From assembly GCA_036346355.1 (NCBI GenBank), contig CM070572.1, forward strand, positions 8,811,001-8,875,000: 64,000 nucleotides of DNA, read 5' to 3'. The position numbers and the translations under genes were made by a program. How positions within the stretch are numbered: the first letter of the stretch is position 1; the number at the start of each line of letters is the position of its first letter. Shown here piece after piece: positions 44,750 through 55,480 of this stretch. The stretch is from Rhipidocladum racemiflorum. Taxonomy: Eukaryota; Streptophyta; Magnoliopsida; Poales; Poaceae. The notes beneath the pieces are model-generated. The model was not told where the DNA came from. It saw only the letters and a list, made by a program, of their open reading frames with translations, and did no database searches.

Positions 44750-45507
44750 CAGCTGGTTAATGGCACGACCGACCGTTAACAACTGTACGTCTGTACCTCA
44801 CGCGACGGACCGTTCCTCGCCAGTCGCCACCATCCGCGCTCAGGAGAAAGCGCGCGCGACGGCCCAATCACACGCTGAATCCTAGCAACCGCCAGCCTCG
44901 CCCCTCTGTGTCCGCGCTGTCCTTCCAATCCGTTGGTACACTTCATTCCCGCGGAGCATAGCACTACCGCCCACACGTCCAGGGGCAAAACTTACGCCGA
45001 ACTTTACACAGAAACAACTCACATTTTAACATCCTACTATGTACCGGTGAAAATAACAATAATAATACAACGTGAATCTGACGAACACTGCTCTTGATCG
45101 AACTGCAGGTAAGAACGAATGAGCGATCCTATCGTGTTTAACACGAGTCCAAGTGGATACTTGGCGGAGTAATCTATTTGCTGATCTGGGAGATAAGAAA
45201 AGCAAGCGTAGCACATGGACTTCGTTTGCGAACGTTGCGAGGCCTCAGGTGCGCGCCCGCGGTTTCCGCCCACGTCAGCCAGCCGCGCCGCGCAACGCCC
45301 GCGACTACCGTTGACTACAGCCGCGCCCGCGGCACCGGAACCACCTCCCTCCCAATAAAACCCAGGCGCCTGTAGTGTCGGCCGCCCACGGGCACACGGC
45401 AAAGCAGCGCAAAAACCCGCAAGAAACCACCCGTTTGGGCCCAAGAAACCACACGTTTGGGCCTTCGGCGCAGCGGTTTCTTTTTCCCCCACTCCACCCG
45501 CCCACCG
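44750..45507. other. Upstream region of the 164-aa protein gene
   Basis: GC content rises toward the gene. No clear TATA box; CAATAAAA at about 45352 is the only weak candidate. No other gene was supported. Confidence 0.4.
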
Positions 45508-46002
45508 ATGGACAACGACCTCGGCGGCGGCGCGGGGCTCGACGACGCGGAGGCGGCCTTCTTCGCGCGCCGCGGCCGCCGGTGCTGCTGCTTCCCCTGG
45601 CCCTCGTACTCGTCCTCGTCCTCCCACCAGCGCGTCGGCGCGGCGGCGTCGGAGGAGGATAGCTGGTGGCAGCGCGCGGTGGACGCGGTCCTCAAGGTGC
45701 GGGAGTGGTCGGAGCTGGTGGCCGGGCCGCGGTGGAAGACCTTCATCCGCCGGTTCGGCCGCGGCGGGCCGCGGTCGCACCAGTTCGGCCGCAAACTCAA
45801 CTACGACGCCCTCAGCTACGCGCTCAACTTCGACGAGGGCCACGGCTTCAGCCCCGAGGGCAACTACACCGGCTACCGCGACTTCTCCGCCCGCTTCGCC
45901 GCCCCGCCGGCCTCTGCCAAGTCCTCCATGGACCTCAGCGTCCGCGACGCGCCGCCGCTCTTCAACCCGCCGCCGGCCCGCGACGGAGCCGGACGGGCGT
46001 GA
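45508..46002 (+). CDS. Conserved plant protein of unknown function, 164 aa
   Basis: A single-exon frame from ATG 45508 to TGA 46000-46002. The in-frame ATG at 45457 is possible, but its 17 extra residues look like translated leader, so the later one is chosen. N-terminal residues 1-20 are acidic. RRGRRCCCFPW (21-31) is a Cys-rich basic patch that could be lipid-modified. A Ser-rich stretch follows. The conserved core is WWQRAVDAVLKVREWSELVA (53-72), GPRWKTFIRRFGR (73-85) and LNYDALSYALNFDEGHG (97-113). The tail has FSARFAAPPASAKSSMDLS. This core recurs in plant proteins annotated only as hypothetical or expressed (from memory). There is no transmembrane helix or known catalytic motif. Codons are strongly GC3-rich, as in many grass genes. 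The gene is intact and isolated between MITEs. Confidence 0.85.
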   Translation: MDNDLGGGAGLDDAEAAFFARRGRRCCCFPWPSYSSSSSHQRVGAAASEEDSWWQRAVDAVLKVREWSELVAGPRWKTFIRRFGRGGPRSHQFGRKLNYDALSYALNFDEGHGFSPEGNYTGYRDFSARFAAPPASAKSSMDLSVRDAPPLFNPPPARDGAGRA

Positions 46003-47024
46003 CCGCTCGTTCCCATCATTGCATGATTCCATCGGATCATAGCCGGTCAAACTTCCAAGGATGACGAAAAGATGGTGGCCTTTCTCGGTTGATTCGGCTC
46101 CATGGGCGTGTTTGGTGAGCGAGATCGTCGCTTCCATTTCTTTCTCCCCATCTGTTCCTTCAATTGGTTCGTTACTGTATAAAAGAAGAAGAAGATTGTT
46201 ACGTTTGTTGCCATATTACCGTCATCAATTCATCGATCGTGCCACAGTTTTGTCCCGATTGAAGTTGAGAAATTATAAGCTTTGATCGATGAGGTGTTGG
46301 TGTTGCATTAGCAATTTAGCATTGTTTGCCTCAGAATCAAGAGAGTTTGGCTGGAAACTTGCATGATTGGTAAGAAGAGGAATTTCAATCCTAATTCTAA
46401 AATCTTGGCGTGTTCCGGCCTGTGACGGCGTTCTAGAGCCTAGATGCTTTGTTGCGGACGTGCACGTAGGTAGGACTTCTGGCCCTACAAGTAAACACAA
46501 GACCAGCAACAGGAAAACACGAGAAGGCTGCGATTTTAATTGTAGCGCATGTTCCCATTGCTCCGTGATAGCTTCGTGTGGATGAATGAAGTCTAACAAA
46601 GCTCCGTTAAATCGGGAGGATCACGGACCACAGTATTGAATTCCAGACAGTTTTGATTGATGTAAATCTCTAACCGTCCAGTCTAGGAGACATGTCCTAA
46701 CAACGTGGGCTCGACTCAAACACATTTTTGCCGAACCAGAAAATACTCTTGATCATTCACGCAGTAATGCTCTTGTCTTGTCAAATCTTGTCAGACAGTT
46801 TGGTGGATAGAGGTTGCAACTAAATACCATCCACTTTTCATGGCTTATATTACTTGATGTCTGATCGCATGCCAGCTGGTAAAGCCTAGACGGCCACTCC
46901 AACCATTCAATGGGCCCTTGAGTAATTGGATTTATAACAAAAACAACTTGGATGCTGTTGAAATGTGACTCGTATCCTAACACTTCGAGAGGAATGCGAC
47001 AAATATTCTATATGAATCCCAGTA
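46003..47024. other. 3' flank of the 164-aa gene, nothing else supported
   Basis: Probable 3' UTR and spacer. AAGAAGAAGAAG at about 46186. No confident polyadenylation signal was assigned. Confidence 0.4.
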
Positions 47025-47305
47025 GGCCCAGTTCGTTTCAGCTTCTAGATTATGGATTCTAGATTATGGGAGAAGCTGTTTCTGATTATGGGAGAATCAG
47101 ACTGAGGTAGCTATGACTTCTAGGTTTCGGATCGAGCTGGCAAGAATCAGCAAGAATCTGTGAGAATCACGTTTCAGCCAGATTCTGATTCTATTCAGAA
47201 GACAACTTCTAATTCTCAGAGAAGCTGTCCAGAATCCTCCCGTTCGGCAAATAATCCGCTTTTTTTTTAAGCAGAAGCTGTTCAGAAGCTGAAACGAACG
47301 GGGCC
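47025..47305. mobile_element. MITE with GGCCC...GGGGCC termini
   Basis: 281 bp flanked by TA on both sides. The ends are inverted: GGCCCAGTTCGTTTCAGCTT and, in reverse, GGCCCCGTTCGTTTCAGCTT. The inner AGAAGCTG/CAGCTTCT motifs are repeated many times, giving extensive self-pairing. Non-coding; the superfamily is not certain. Confidence 0.8.
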
Positions 47306-48499
47306 TATGATTTCTATATTCTTTGGAGGAAAACTAAGGGCGATCATAAAGAACACAAGCTACAAATCAACTCATCTAGCGAGAGGTGTACGAGAGGATC
47401 AGATGCTAGGTTATTCTTTAGCACTAGATTTTTGTATAGCTCGATGATCTAGGGGGCTCTAAAATGTTTGAAAGGGTTGTGAGAGAATGTCAATCCATTG
47501 TACTTTTTTGACGTCGTTCTTAAAAAATTTGTGATCAATTTTGCTAAATCTTTCTCCCTCGTCAAATTATTTCGGTTCTCTGCAAATCGACTTCATTATT
47601 GCTGCCATGCATACTTGTGTCGTATCTCATAACTCTAATTCGATCTGAGGACGCTTGCAAATAAAAAGAGGTATCATAGTACAACAAATGCCATTGAGAC
47701 AAGGGGAGACAAATGCGTGATAATCATGATCAGATCGAATCTGTCATGACCCACATATTTGTTGTGTTCATCCAATGCTCTGCCCATTTCAATCATGCAC
47801 GGGACTAATCCTTGTCTTGAGGCATTTTTCGGTATTGCAATGCTGCGTTGAGTGTAATACCTGTATTACAGCACAGAAATATGTTATATCGTCTATTTAA
47901 TCGAAACAGATAATATAATTTATTCAAGGAAAAATCAATACCACATGTATATGCACCCACATGCACTATCGTGGCTGTTCATTGTGCTTCGAGATTCATG
48001 CGCTTCTCTTGTAATGCGGTTTTTTCAAAACATCCCTCCTACATTTTCATATTAAAAAAACCCTACTCTCTTCCATGTCCTCTCTCTCCCCCCACCGGAT
48101 CGGACACCCCCATTTCTCTCCCTCACGTCCTCCCCTAGCCATGTTGACCCCCTGCACCTGCGTTCGTTGAATCTCTCTCCCCTAACCTCCTCCTATAGCC
48201 ATGTCGCCATGCTGCAATGTGAGCTCCCCGCTGCTAGAGATGACAATAATTAATGCCTAGATCCGACATCCCCTGCCTTGACGACGATGGGAATGGTAGC
48301 AGGGAGGTCGCCGATAGCGATGGTGCGGCTTCCGGTGACCGATTGAGCTAAGAAAGAGAGGAGGGCGCGTTGGCAAAATAGGTGAGTTGAAAGCACGAAT
48401 CTTGTAACACTTCAACGGTTAAGGTAGTGCATCCACCCACATGCATATGTAGTTGTTGGCACCAAAAAACTTGATTGGGTTAATCGCAACCAACACATG
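47306..48499. other. Intergenic, nothing supported
   Basis: No gene or complete element was recognised; C-rich CTCTCTCCCCCCACC text at about 48080-48200. Confidence 0.4.
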
Positions 48500-48730
48500 T
48501 AAACACCAGATTTAATTCTTCGGTGCAGGCGTGCCAGCCAATTTGATCATGCAATCGACAAAAAAAATAGTATATAAACAAATCGGCTAATCAGCCGACG
48601 TGAAGGACCATGTGGAGGTCCATCCTTATTTTGATGAGTATTTAACTTGTTTTGAGCTTGAGTTGCTCAGGTTTGAGTTTGATTTGATTTGGATTTGAAA
48701 TGGATTTCAAATTGAAAGTATTTTGATTTA

Positions 48731-49034
48731 CGCCGGACAAGGGAACCAAGTAACAGAGAGTTTCCCATTTGCGCCGGACCAAGTTTAAAAATGACCTATG
48801 TTTGCGCCGGACCGAGTTAGGAATGACTCATGTTTGCGCCGGACCATCTTTTTCGCATCAGACCAAAGAAACAGAGAGTTTTACGTTTGCATCAAACCCA
48901 TGAGTTTTGCACAAAGAGAATTTCACTTTTGCGCCAAACCAAAGGGTGAAAAATCACACTTGCGCCGGACCAAGGGGTGTTGCAAACAGAGGAAATCATG
49001 TTTACGCCAGACCGACTTTTTTCGCGCCGGACCA
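48731..49034 (+). repeat. GCGCCGGACC motif array in the solo LTR
   Basis: About ten degenerate copies of TTTGCGCCGGACCAA spaced 20-45 bases apart. Variants include GCGCCAAACC, GCATCAGACC and ACGCCAGACC. Two more lie near 49195 and 49215. The array is in U3, roughly 0.9 kb before the TATA box. The + frame across it (48798-49145) is a by-product of the repeat. Confidence 0.85.
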
Positions 49035-49901
49035 ACTTCAAAAGCCTGCGGTAATTTGCATTTTTGGAGTCTTCCCGTGCTCAAAAAACTATTTGTTCTA
49101 CGTGAAAGTTGTAGAGAATTTCGAGACACATCTTTTTCATGTTGACAAGTTTTTCATTTAAGTAACATAAAAAATCGGGAAGGTAAATGCATTCGCGTGA
49201 GACCAAGAATTGTTCGCGCTGGACCTTGTAGTAATTTGCATTTTTGGAGGACTTCCCGTGCTCAAAAAATTATTTTGGTCTACATGAAAGTTGTAGAGAA
49301 TTGCGAGACGCATCTTTTTCATGTTGATGAGTTTTTCATTTGAGCAACAGAAAAAATTATAAAAAATCGAGAAGGGTTCTGCTGTGTTGGAGTTAGGGCA
49401 GTTTTGAAGTAGATCCGTCGTAGATGTTCTGTGCTCTGTTGGGCTTTGTTCTTCGACGATTAAGGCATATTATTTCTTGTGTAATGCTATGTAATATGTT
49501 TTCCTTGTCTGTGATGTATGCAGGGTCTGTTTGGTGGCTATGGTGAGGCGAGAGATAGCCGGAACTACTCAAGGGTTGCCGGAGGTTCAAGATGGCCGGA
49601 AGATGGCCAGATATGGAGCCAGTGTAGTCCAAGAAGGCAAGAGGACAAAGTGGCTGCTAAGCTTGAAGCTCTTTGAGTCTAGAAGGCCAGTGGGTTGTTG
49701 GTCTTTAGAACAAAAGTAGTGGTCAAATTAGCTGATGAGAGGGTTGTTGAATTGATCACTTAAAGATACTTTGAGAAAGCATGTGTAAGAGTGGATCAGT
49801 GTAACTCATGTGTGTGAGAGTGTGGGATCAAATCTTGTCCCTTGAAAGTTAGCTTAGGATTGAAGCAAGACATCCAAAGGTGGGAATTTATCCTAGAACA
49901 C

Positions 49902-49908
49902 TATAAAT
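49902..49908 (+). promoter_or_regulatory. TATA box of the solo LTR
   Basis: CACTATAAATAGAGGGG context. It is followed by a typical LTR R/U5 leader. Confidence 0.6.
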
Positions 49909-51318
49909 AGAGGGGTAGGGGTAGCCTTCCCTTGTAAGGTTTTTGAGAGAAGTTCTTGAGAAGATTTTGGTGCTCTTTTAAGCTTTGCCCACATAAAGTG
50001 AGGTTTTGTAAAATCTTCCAAGGAAAAGAAATATAAAAACATTCTCTCCATTCTGAATTTAAATTCTGTATTTACATTATGTCTTTACATTACGCAATTT
50101 AAATCCAGTCTTTACATTCTCGCAAGTTAGATTTGCCTCCCCTCCTACTTGCTTCTGGGTTTTATTGCCAAGGATGAGAGATTGATTGGGTGAGTCTTCA
50201 CTTAGATCATATCCCAATCCTCTAGGCAATCTTTGTTTCGAGTTTTACGAGAAACCAATCTTTTATGCCTCCATTGATGAATTCTTGATTGATCGTGTTT
50301 TGATGAGTTTTTTTGTGACCTCTAGCTTGCTGTGACTTGTGGGAAGGTATCCAAGTCCATCTTAATCTTCAAAATCCTACGAGCAAGCCTAGATCACAGA
50401 TTTCCCCTTTTTCGTGTTCTTGGCACATTTCCTCTTCAAATGGTTAAAGGTCGGAACTTTGAAGTCAATCATTGTGATTGATTGTTGGAACAAGTTCCTG
50501 ACATCCTAAGAGGTTATCTACCAAGTTTCATGAACTTATCATTGGATCAAAATATTCATCATTTTGGTTTTGTGTTCGAGCTGTTCTTGTGTCCTGTTCT
50601 TGCTCCAGGATTTTTTATACTTTGCAAGAGAGGTTTCATTTGGATGCTATTTGTCCAGTAGGTGGGAAAATTTTTTATTTTGGGATCATTCACCCTCCCC
50701 CCTGATCGTCATTTCGGTCTTTCACGACGTAACGCTTGATAAATATCGGATCTAATCGACTCATTTAAACTAACTTATGCGAAATAATTGATAGATCTAA
50801 TCAACCCGACCGAGTTGATTAGATGAGGGTAAAGGTTATTTTTTCCGAAGAAAGCGATGAGCAACAAAATCGGAGAAAAGTAGACCTGAATTGTCGTAAG
50901 TCGACAATGATCAAAATCGGCGATACGCAACTTTATTGATTAAGACAAATTATAGACAAAAAATACTCCTAATTGATGAAAGTAGAAGTAGAGCGTATTG
51001 TTTGATGTGTGTTGATCCCTTTTCGACGTTGTCCATCATCTTCCTTTATAGCACCAAGTCTGATCGTGTCCTTCTCAATTTCCGGAACTGTCCATATTGA
51101 CCTCAATTTCCTTAGATCCAATTGTGTCCTTTTCTATATCTTAAAACTGTTTGTATCGGCCTCTATTTCCTCCGATATTTTCCATTATGATCAGCATCAT
51201 CTATAATCCGATAAAATCTTATCGGCTTGTTTTCATTAAATCTGATATATTTCTTAATAAATCAATTATATTAAATCGATTTTATCCAAATTGGCTATAT
51301 GTCAAATTTGAGTGTCAA

Positions 51319-51802
51319 CAGTGGTAAAACCATATTCTTTACTCAACCACCAAAATGGTACTTGCAAAATAATGTTGAATCTTCGTTTCACCTGGAAGAT
51401 CACTGCTGAGACGCGAAGTCTGTTGTGCGAAGTCTGTTGTCCGAATGTTGAGAAGGGTATGAAGAAACTTTGCAAGAAAAAAGAATATTTGCATGAATTG
51501 ACCCGGATCTGGCTTTACAAAGGAACCAATCGCAGAACAGCTGTATCACCGTATCAGATACGAGGACAAACAGCAGCAACTGAAACTATGATGTAAACAA
51601 TAATGTTGCTGGATCAGCATCTGGTTAATGATTGCAGTAGTTGTACAAGTATTTGGTAGTATTTTGGTACTAGTAGAACACTAATCATTTGTTTATATTA
51701 AAAAAAAAGAACACTAATCATTTGCATAGCAATGATTTAGTAGCTCAGATCTCACAAGCAAAATGCTGGAAATCTTGTCGGTACCCACCGGTTGTTTAAT
51801 TA
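51319..51802. other. Intergenic, nothing supported
   Basis: A 94-codon + frame (51312-51596) has no recognised domain. A tandem AACACTAATCATTTG pair lies at about 51677-51726. Confidence 0.35.
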
Positions 51803-52078
51803 GGGTTTATTTGGTTCATATACTAAGGTAACATGTTTTCTCATAGTTTTTTGCCAAACTTGCCTAATGTTAGATTATCAAAATTGAAGCCACACTTTGG
51901 TTAGGAAAATTAATTTTACCACACCTTTTTGAGTCAACGGCACGTGGGACCTAGATAGCAAGAAAGAATCTTGCCACGGGTGTGGCTATGAACCAAACGG
52001 ACTCCTAACTCGGTCAAACTTGCTTAACTTGGGGCGTGGCAAAGTGTGGCAAAGTTTGGCTATGAACCAAACAGCCCC
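51803..52078. mobile_element. Tourist-like (PIF/Harbinger) MITE
   Basis: Flanked by TTA at 51800-51802 and 52079-52081. Inverted ends: GGGTTTATTTGGTTCATA and, in reverse, GGGGCTGTTTGGTTCATAGC. Related to the MITE at 27076-27300 (shared GTGTGGCTATGAACCAAAC-type end). Confidence 0.82.
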
Positions 52079-52081
52079 TTA

Positions 52082-52311
52082 GGGCCTATTTGTTTTAGCT
52101 TTAGATTCTCTAAAAGCTGATTTTGAATTGTGGTCGTAGAAAAGTTGATTCTCCAAAAGCTAGAATCCAAAAATATATATGAAGTGAATTGTGGATTCTA
52201 ATGTATATGAGTGGATTGGATTATGAGAATTGATTCCTAGAATTAGGCTGTTTGTTTTTTATTCAGTTTTCGAAGCCAGAATCCAGAAACAAAAACAAAA
52301 CAAATAGGCCC
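52082..52311. mobile_element. MITE abutting the Tourist-like element
   Basis: 230 bp with ends GGGCCTATTTGTTTTAGCTT and, in reverse, GGGCCTATTTGTTTTGTTTT. It starts directly after the TTA duplication of its neighbour. No own target duplication could be confirmed on the right. Confidence 0.7.
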
Positions 52312-53363
52312 AGTATGAGTATGTGAGGGCTGGCACTTCTTCCTTGGTTTCTTATCAAATATGCCAAAGACGAGAGAGATCATAATATGAAATTGTAAAG
52401 AACCTCCACATCACTAACAGCTTTCCATCAGCTATCAGTATTAGATAACATGACAAATCTCAAGTCACTCAAAAACCTAGTCATCACCACCCGGCGCAAT
52501 AAGCAGAAGGTGGTGGGATTTCGAATCGGATGCCAAATACTGACAGGCATGATGCACTGGGCAGGACTGACAAAGACATTGGACAGGATGGAACAAAAGC
52601 GCAGCAATATAATTGCAATCGTTATACTAAGTTAACAGACAAGAAAATATAAATGAATAGTTCCTTGCTGAATGAAAGATAAAGGGAAAAGAACAAAAAG
52701 GAAGGACATGACCAACAGCTGCAACACTGAAGGAGTGAAGGGTTTCAGAGTGATAAGAGTAAAAATCGCTTGCAGTTTTTCACATGTTACACCAGCGTAT
52801 CCCAAATACAAAGATTCCCCCTTTAGGTATAATGGAAAATATTACTTGAAATTGAAGATCTGGAACTTCTACATGTAGGGTTTCATATTGTGCAGGAACG
52901 AAGGAAAGCATTATGGATTGCTTTGTGTTAGTTCCTTGCTTTTTATATAATTATTTTACTTTCTACAGCGACAAAGAAGATTGTGGTTCTACTATGTGAG
53001 AGAGATTCTTAAAAATGAGGGAATTGTAAGATCCAAAATGTATCTTCTTGAAGTAAAGACATATGCCTAAACGTGAAAAGGCAAAAGAGATGGACAGTTT
53101 CGATATAAATAGCAAGTCCTTGGTAAGAGAATGCAGCTTGGATGATGGAAGTTGCTGCATGCATCATGCAGGTTACTTATCAGGAGAATAAGGGGGGAAA
53201 AGGAAAATAAACAGCCACAAAGATGTCAAAAATGTTGAACTAGTTACCATTAGTCACAATTTAGAAGCTAAAGCAAGCTAAAAGGTTCGAGCCTCTAATG
53301 AAATTCTACTAAGGCCTCCACATCCACTCCTCAGAATTTAAAATTATATAGTAAAACTTCATA
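52312..53363. other. Intergenic, nothing supported
   Basis: Several short frames without recognisable motifs; AT-rich. Confidence 0.4.
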
Positions 53364-53576
53364 ATCCTTCCGTTCAATAAAATCAAAATAGATGCCATCC
53401 AAATCTCTCCTTGTTCACAAATATATGTCGTCCTATGCTTTTGAGAATAATGGCACAAATATTTCCTTTTATACGCCCGCCTTTTAACAACTTGCTGCCC
53501 ACAATAAATACTCTGTACATATAACCTACTTCTCATGCTAGACTCCAAAACATCATTTATTTATGAACGGAGGGAG
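53364..53576. mobile_element. Stowaway-like MITE, diverged
   Basis: 213 bp between TA dinucleotides. The left end ATCCTTCCGTTCAATAAA and right end TTTATGAACGGAGGGAG are inverted copies of the Stowaway terminus CTCCCTCCGTTC; the left end carries substitutions. Confidence 0.75.
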
Positions 53577-54274
53577 TAGATGATAGTAAGTATACAAGCA
53601 CATGCACGTTTACTGCCATACCACCTTAAAGTTATCCGCTTGAACCATGAAAGAATGAAAGCAAAATATGCATGCTATACGAGAGGTTTTTGTTGGTTCC
53701 ACCATAATAAAATGTCTGAAGGGTTTTCAGCAATACACAAGATGACATCCATGCCAGAAGAAATTACAGGTAATTATCAGAGGTTTGTCCTTAAGGATGT
53801 ACTTTTGCAACTTAAAACCCATATTTTGAATCAGACTGTCAAAAAGTGTCATAAAGGGAACCTGTCCTATCAGTAAATCAATGTTTTCTTCTTGTAAGTA
53901 GAAGTCTTTTATTGAAGTAACTTCTTCAGTGGTCTGGTTATTATTGCAACGCAGGTTACTTCGGGTCCTGTTTGACAAATAACATGAAAGGAAATTGCAG
54001 AATCCAGAACACTATTAGACTATTAATTAATTGATGCTCTACAGTAAGGATGCAACTAGACTTCTAAATGGAATATTAATGCAAGATGATAGAAGAAATT
54101 ACATCATCCTGAAAAATAAAAAACAAGGTGCAATATAGTAAACATGTCAAAATTTATCTCAATGAGAATGATCATTTCAATGAAAGCTGACACATGCTAA
54201 ACCAGGCCAAAAGAATAGCTATAGTTAAGCAATTCATAAACCAACACTAGAAACAAAAAGAACTATAGACAACA
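53577..54274. other. 3' flank of the ATL gene, nothing else supported
   Basis: Contains the probable 3' UTR of the minus-strand ATL gene next to 54274. No other gene was supported. Confidence 0.4.
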
Positions 54275-55480
54275 TCACATGTTTGACTTATCTCCGGTGG
54301 CATCTCTCCTCATCCATGGAAGGCTCCCTGTTTCTGAGCAATTGTCTGAACCAGCTGGCAGCTTGCCCTTCACACTAGACCACTGCCAAATCTTTGACAC
54401 GGAAAAGCTCTCGCCTTTGTTCCTCGCACAAATCCTCTTGCCTTCCATAATTTCAGCATTGACAGAACTTATGCCAGCAGCTCGTCCCTTCAACCTGCTG
54501 CCCACACCGTTTGTACTACGACCTGGTTGGAGAGCCACTCGAAGTTCAGAAGCGCCAAGAACGTACTGGTAAGTGCCCATGGAGAAGCATCTCCTCGCAT
54601 CCAAGCTGCTACTGCTACTCTCCCCTGCTTCCCTACTCACTATACCAGCTGCATTGCCATTGGCAACACCAGCATCGATGGCACCATGATTCCCAATATT
54701 CTTGAACTTCCCAAGCCTTACTGGAAACACCCTCTTCTCGGCCACTGGCTGCTCCTCATCCCTGGGCTTCTGCCTGGGAAATTGGATTCCATCCTCGCAC
54801 TCCTCTGTCAACCGTCCCTCCTCTAACCTCTCATCAAAATCAAACATCAGGCTCTCTATCGTCAGCCCGGGGACAAAGAGCGTGCCACGGCAAAGCGGGC
54901 ATGTCGAATTGGAGAGCAGCCATGTATCTATACAATGCAGATGGAAGGCGTGCCCGCACACCGGCAACAATCTGAGTTTGTCATCCCCATCAAACTCACA
55001 TAAGCACACCGCGCAGTCGAATGGCTCCTTGTCGCCGCCAGCAATGTCGCGGTACGCAAACACGGGCAGCGCGTCAATGAGCGCCTGGTCGAGCCCCGAG
55101 TCATGTAAATTGAACAGATGCTGCAGCTGCCGGTCCATTGCGGCGTCCCGGCCGCCCGCCCGGTGCGGTGACGAGGCATGCTCGGCTGCCGCGGCTCCAC
55201 GGCTGTGCTGCTTCTTCAACAGTAGCCTCACAAGGAGGTGGAGCAGCCCGGAGATAAAGAAGATGACCGCAAGAATCACTATGATGAACAACACCGCAGG
55301 GCTAATTCTTCCATTACCACCGCCGGCGCCGCCATTAGCTGACTGCTGCACCTGTGGCGGGGGTTGGGTGGTGTAAGGCAGGAGCGAGTCCTTGATGAGG
55401 ACACGGAGGCGGGGGGACGAAGACGGGGAGGGGGGTAGGGGTGTGAAAGATTGGGACGAAGCTACTGCTGCTGCAACCAT
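54275..55480 (-). CDS. RING-H2 finger E3 ubiquitin ligase, ATL46/ATL13 type
   Basis: Single exon, 401 aa, from the ATG at 55478-55480 to a stop at 54275-54277. The frame stays open about 90 bases further upstream but has no ATG there before an in-frame TAG. ATL proteins are membrane-anchored E3 ligases that transfer ubiquitin from an E2 to target proteins. Here a Pro/Ser-rich N-terminus precedes one transmembrane helix (about 63-88, VLFIIVILAVIFFISGLLHL). A GLD box follows (GLDQALIDALPVF, 129-141), then a complete RING-H2: C156, C159, C175, H177, H180, C183, W187, C194, C197, with the ATL spacing of 15 residues between the second and third ligands. FFISGLLHLLVR and FDCAVCLCEF match the ATL46/ATL13 subgroup. 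The long C-terminal tail is basic and Ser-rich, with a conserved-looking MGTYQYVLG. GC-rich 5' half; intronless, as usual. No disabling change seen. Confidence 0.93.
   Translation of the reverse strand: MVAAAVASSQSFTPLPPSPSSSPRLRVLIKDSLLPYTTQPPPQVQQSANGGAGGGNGRISPAVLFIIVILAVIFFISGLLHLLVRLLLKKQHSRGAAAAEHASSPHRAGGRDAAMDRQLQHLFNLHDSGLDQALIDALPVFAYRDIAGGDKEPFDCAVCLCEFDGDDKLRLLPVCGHAFHLHCIDTWLLSNSTCPLCRGTLFVPGLTIESLMFDFDERLEEGRLTEECEDGIQFPRQKPRDEEQPVAEKRVFPVRLGKFKNIGNHGAIDAGVANGNAAGIVSREAGESSSSSLDARRCFSMGTYQYVLGASELRVALQPGRSTNGVGSRLKGRAAGISSVNAEIMEGKRICARNKGESFSVSKIWQWSSVKGKLPAGSDNCSETGSLPWMRRDATGDKSNM

Larger units (their letters stand above)
48601..50724 (+). mobile_element. Solo LTR, probable Sirevirus-type copia
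   Basis: 2,124 bp from TGAAGGACC to GGTCTTTCA, with inverted ends, flanked by CGACG at 48596-48600 and 50725-50729. No internal element sequence is present, so it arose by recombination between the two LTRs of a full element. The U3 part carries a motif array (48731-49034), TATAAAT lies at 49902, and near the end TTCACCCTCCCCCCTGATCG resembles Sirevirus LTR ends such as that at 61.3 kb. Confidence 0.88.
48500..51318. mobile_element. Older LTR fragment split by a solo LTR
   Basis: Sequence left of the solo LTR (AAATCGGCTAATCAGCCGACG) joins directly to the right flank (TAACGCTTGATAAATATCGG) once the inserted LTR and one TSD copy are removed. The right part (50730-51318) is AT-rich, LTR-like sequence ending near TGTCAAATTTGAGTGTCAAC. 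Class and true ends are not resolved. Confidence 0.4.

Noticed and set aside
45037..46137. 366-codon minus-strand frame opposite the 164-aa gene
   Set aside because: It is the GC-rich shadow of the + strand gene; Arg/Ala/Glu-rich low complexity with no domain.
48798..49145. 115-codon frame with FAPD/LRRT-like repeats
   Set aside because: By-product of the GCGCCGGACC array inside a solo LTR.
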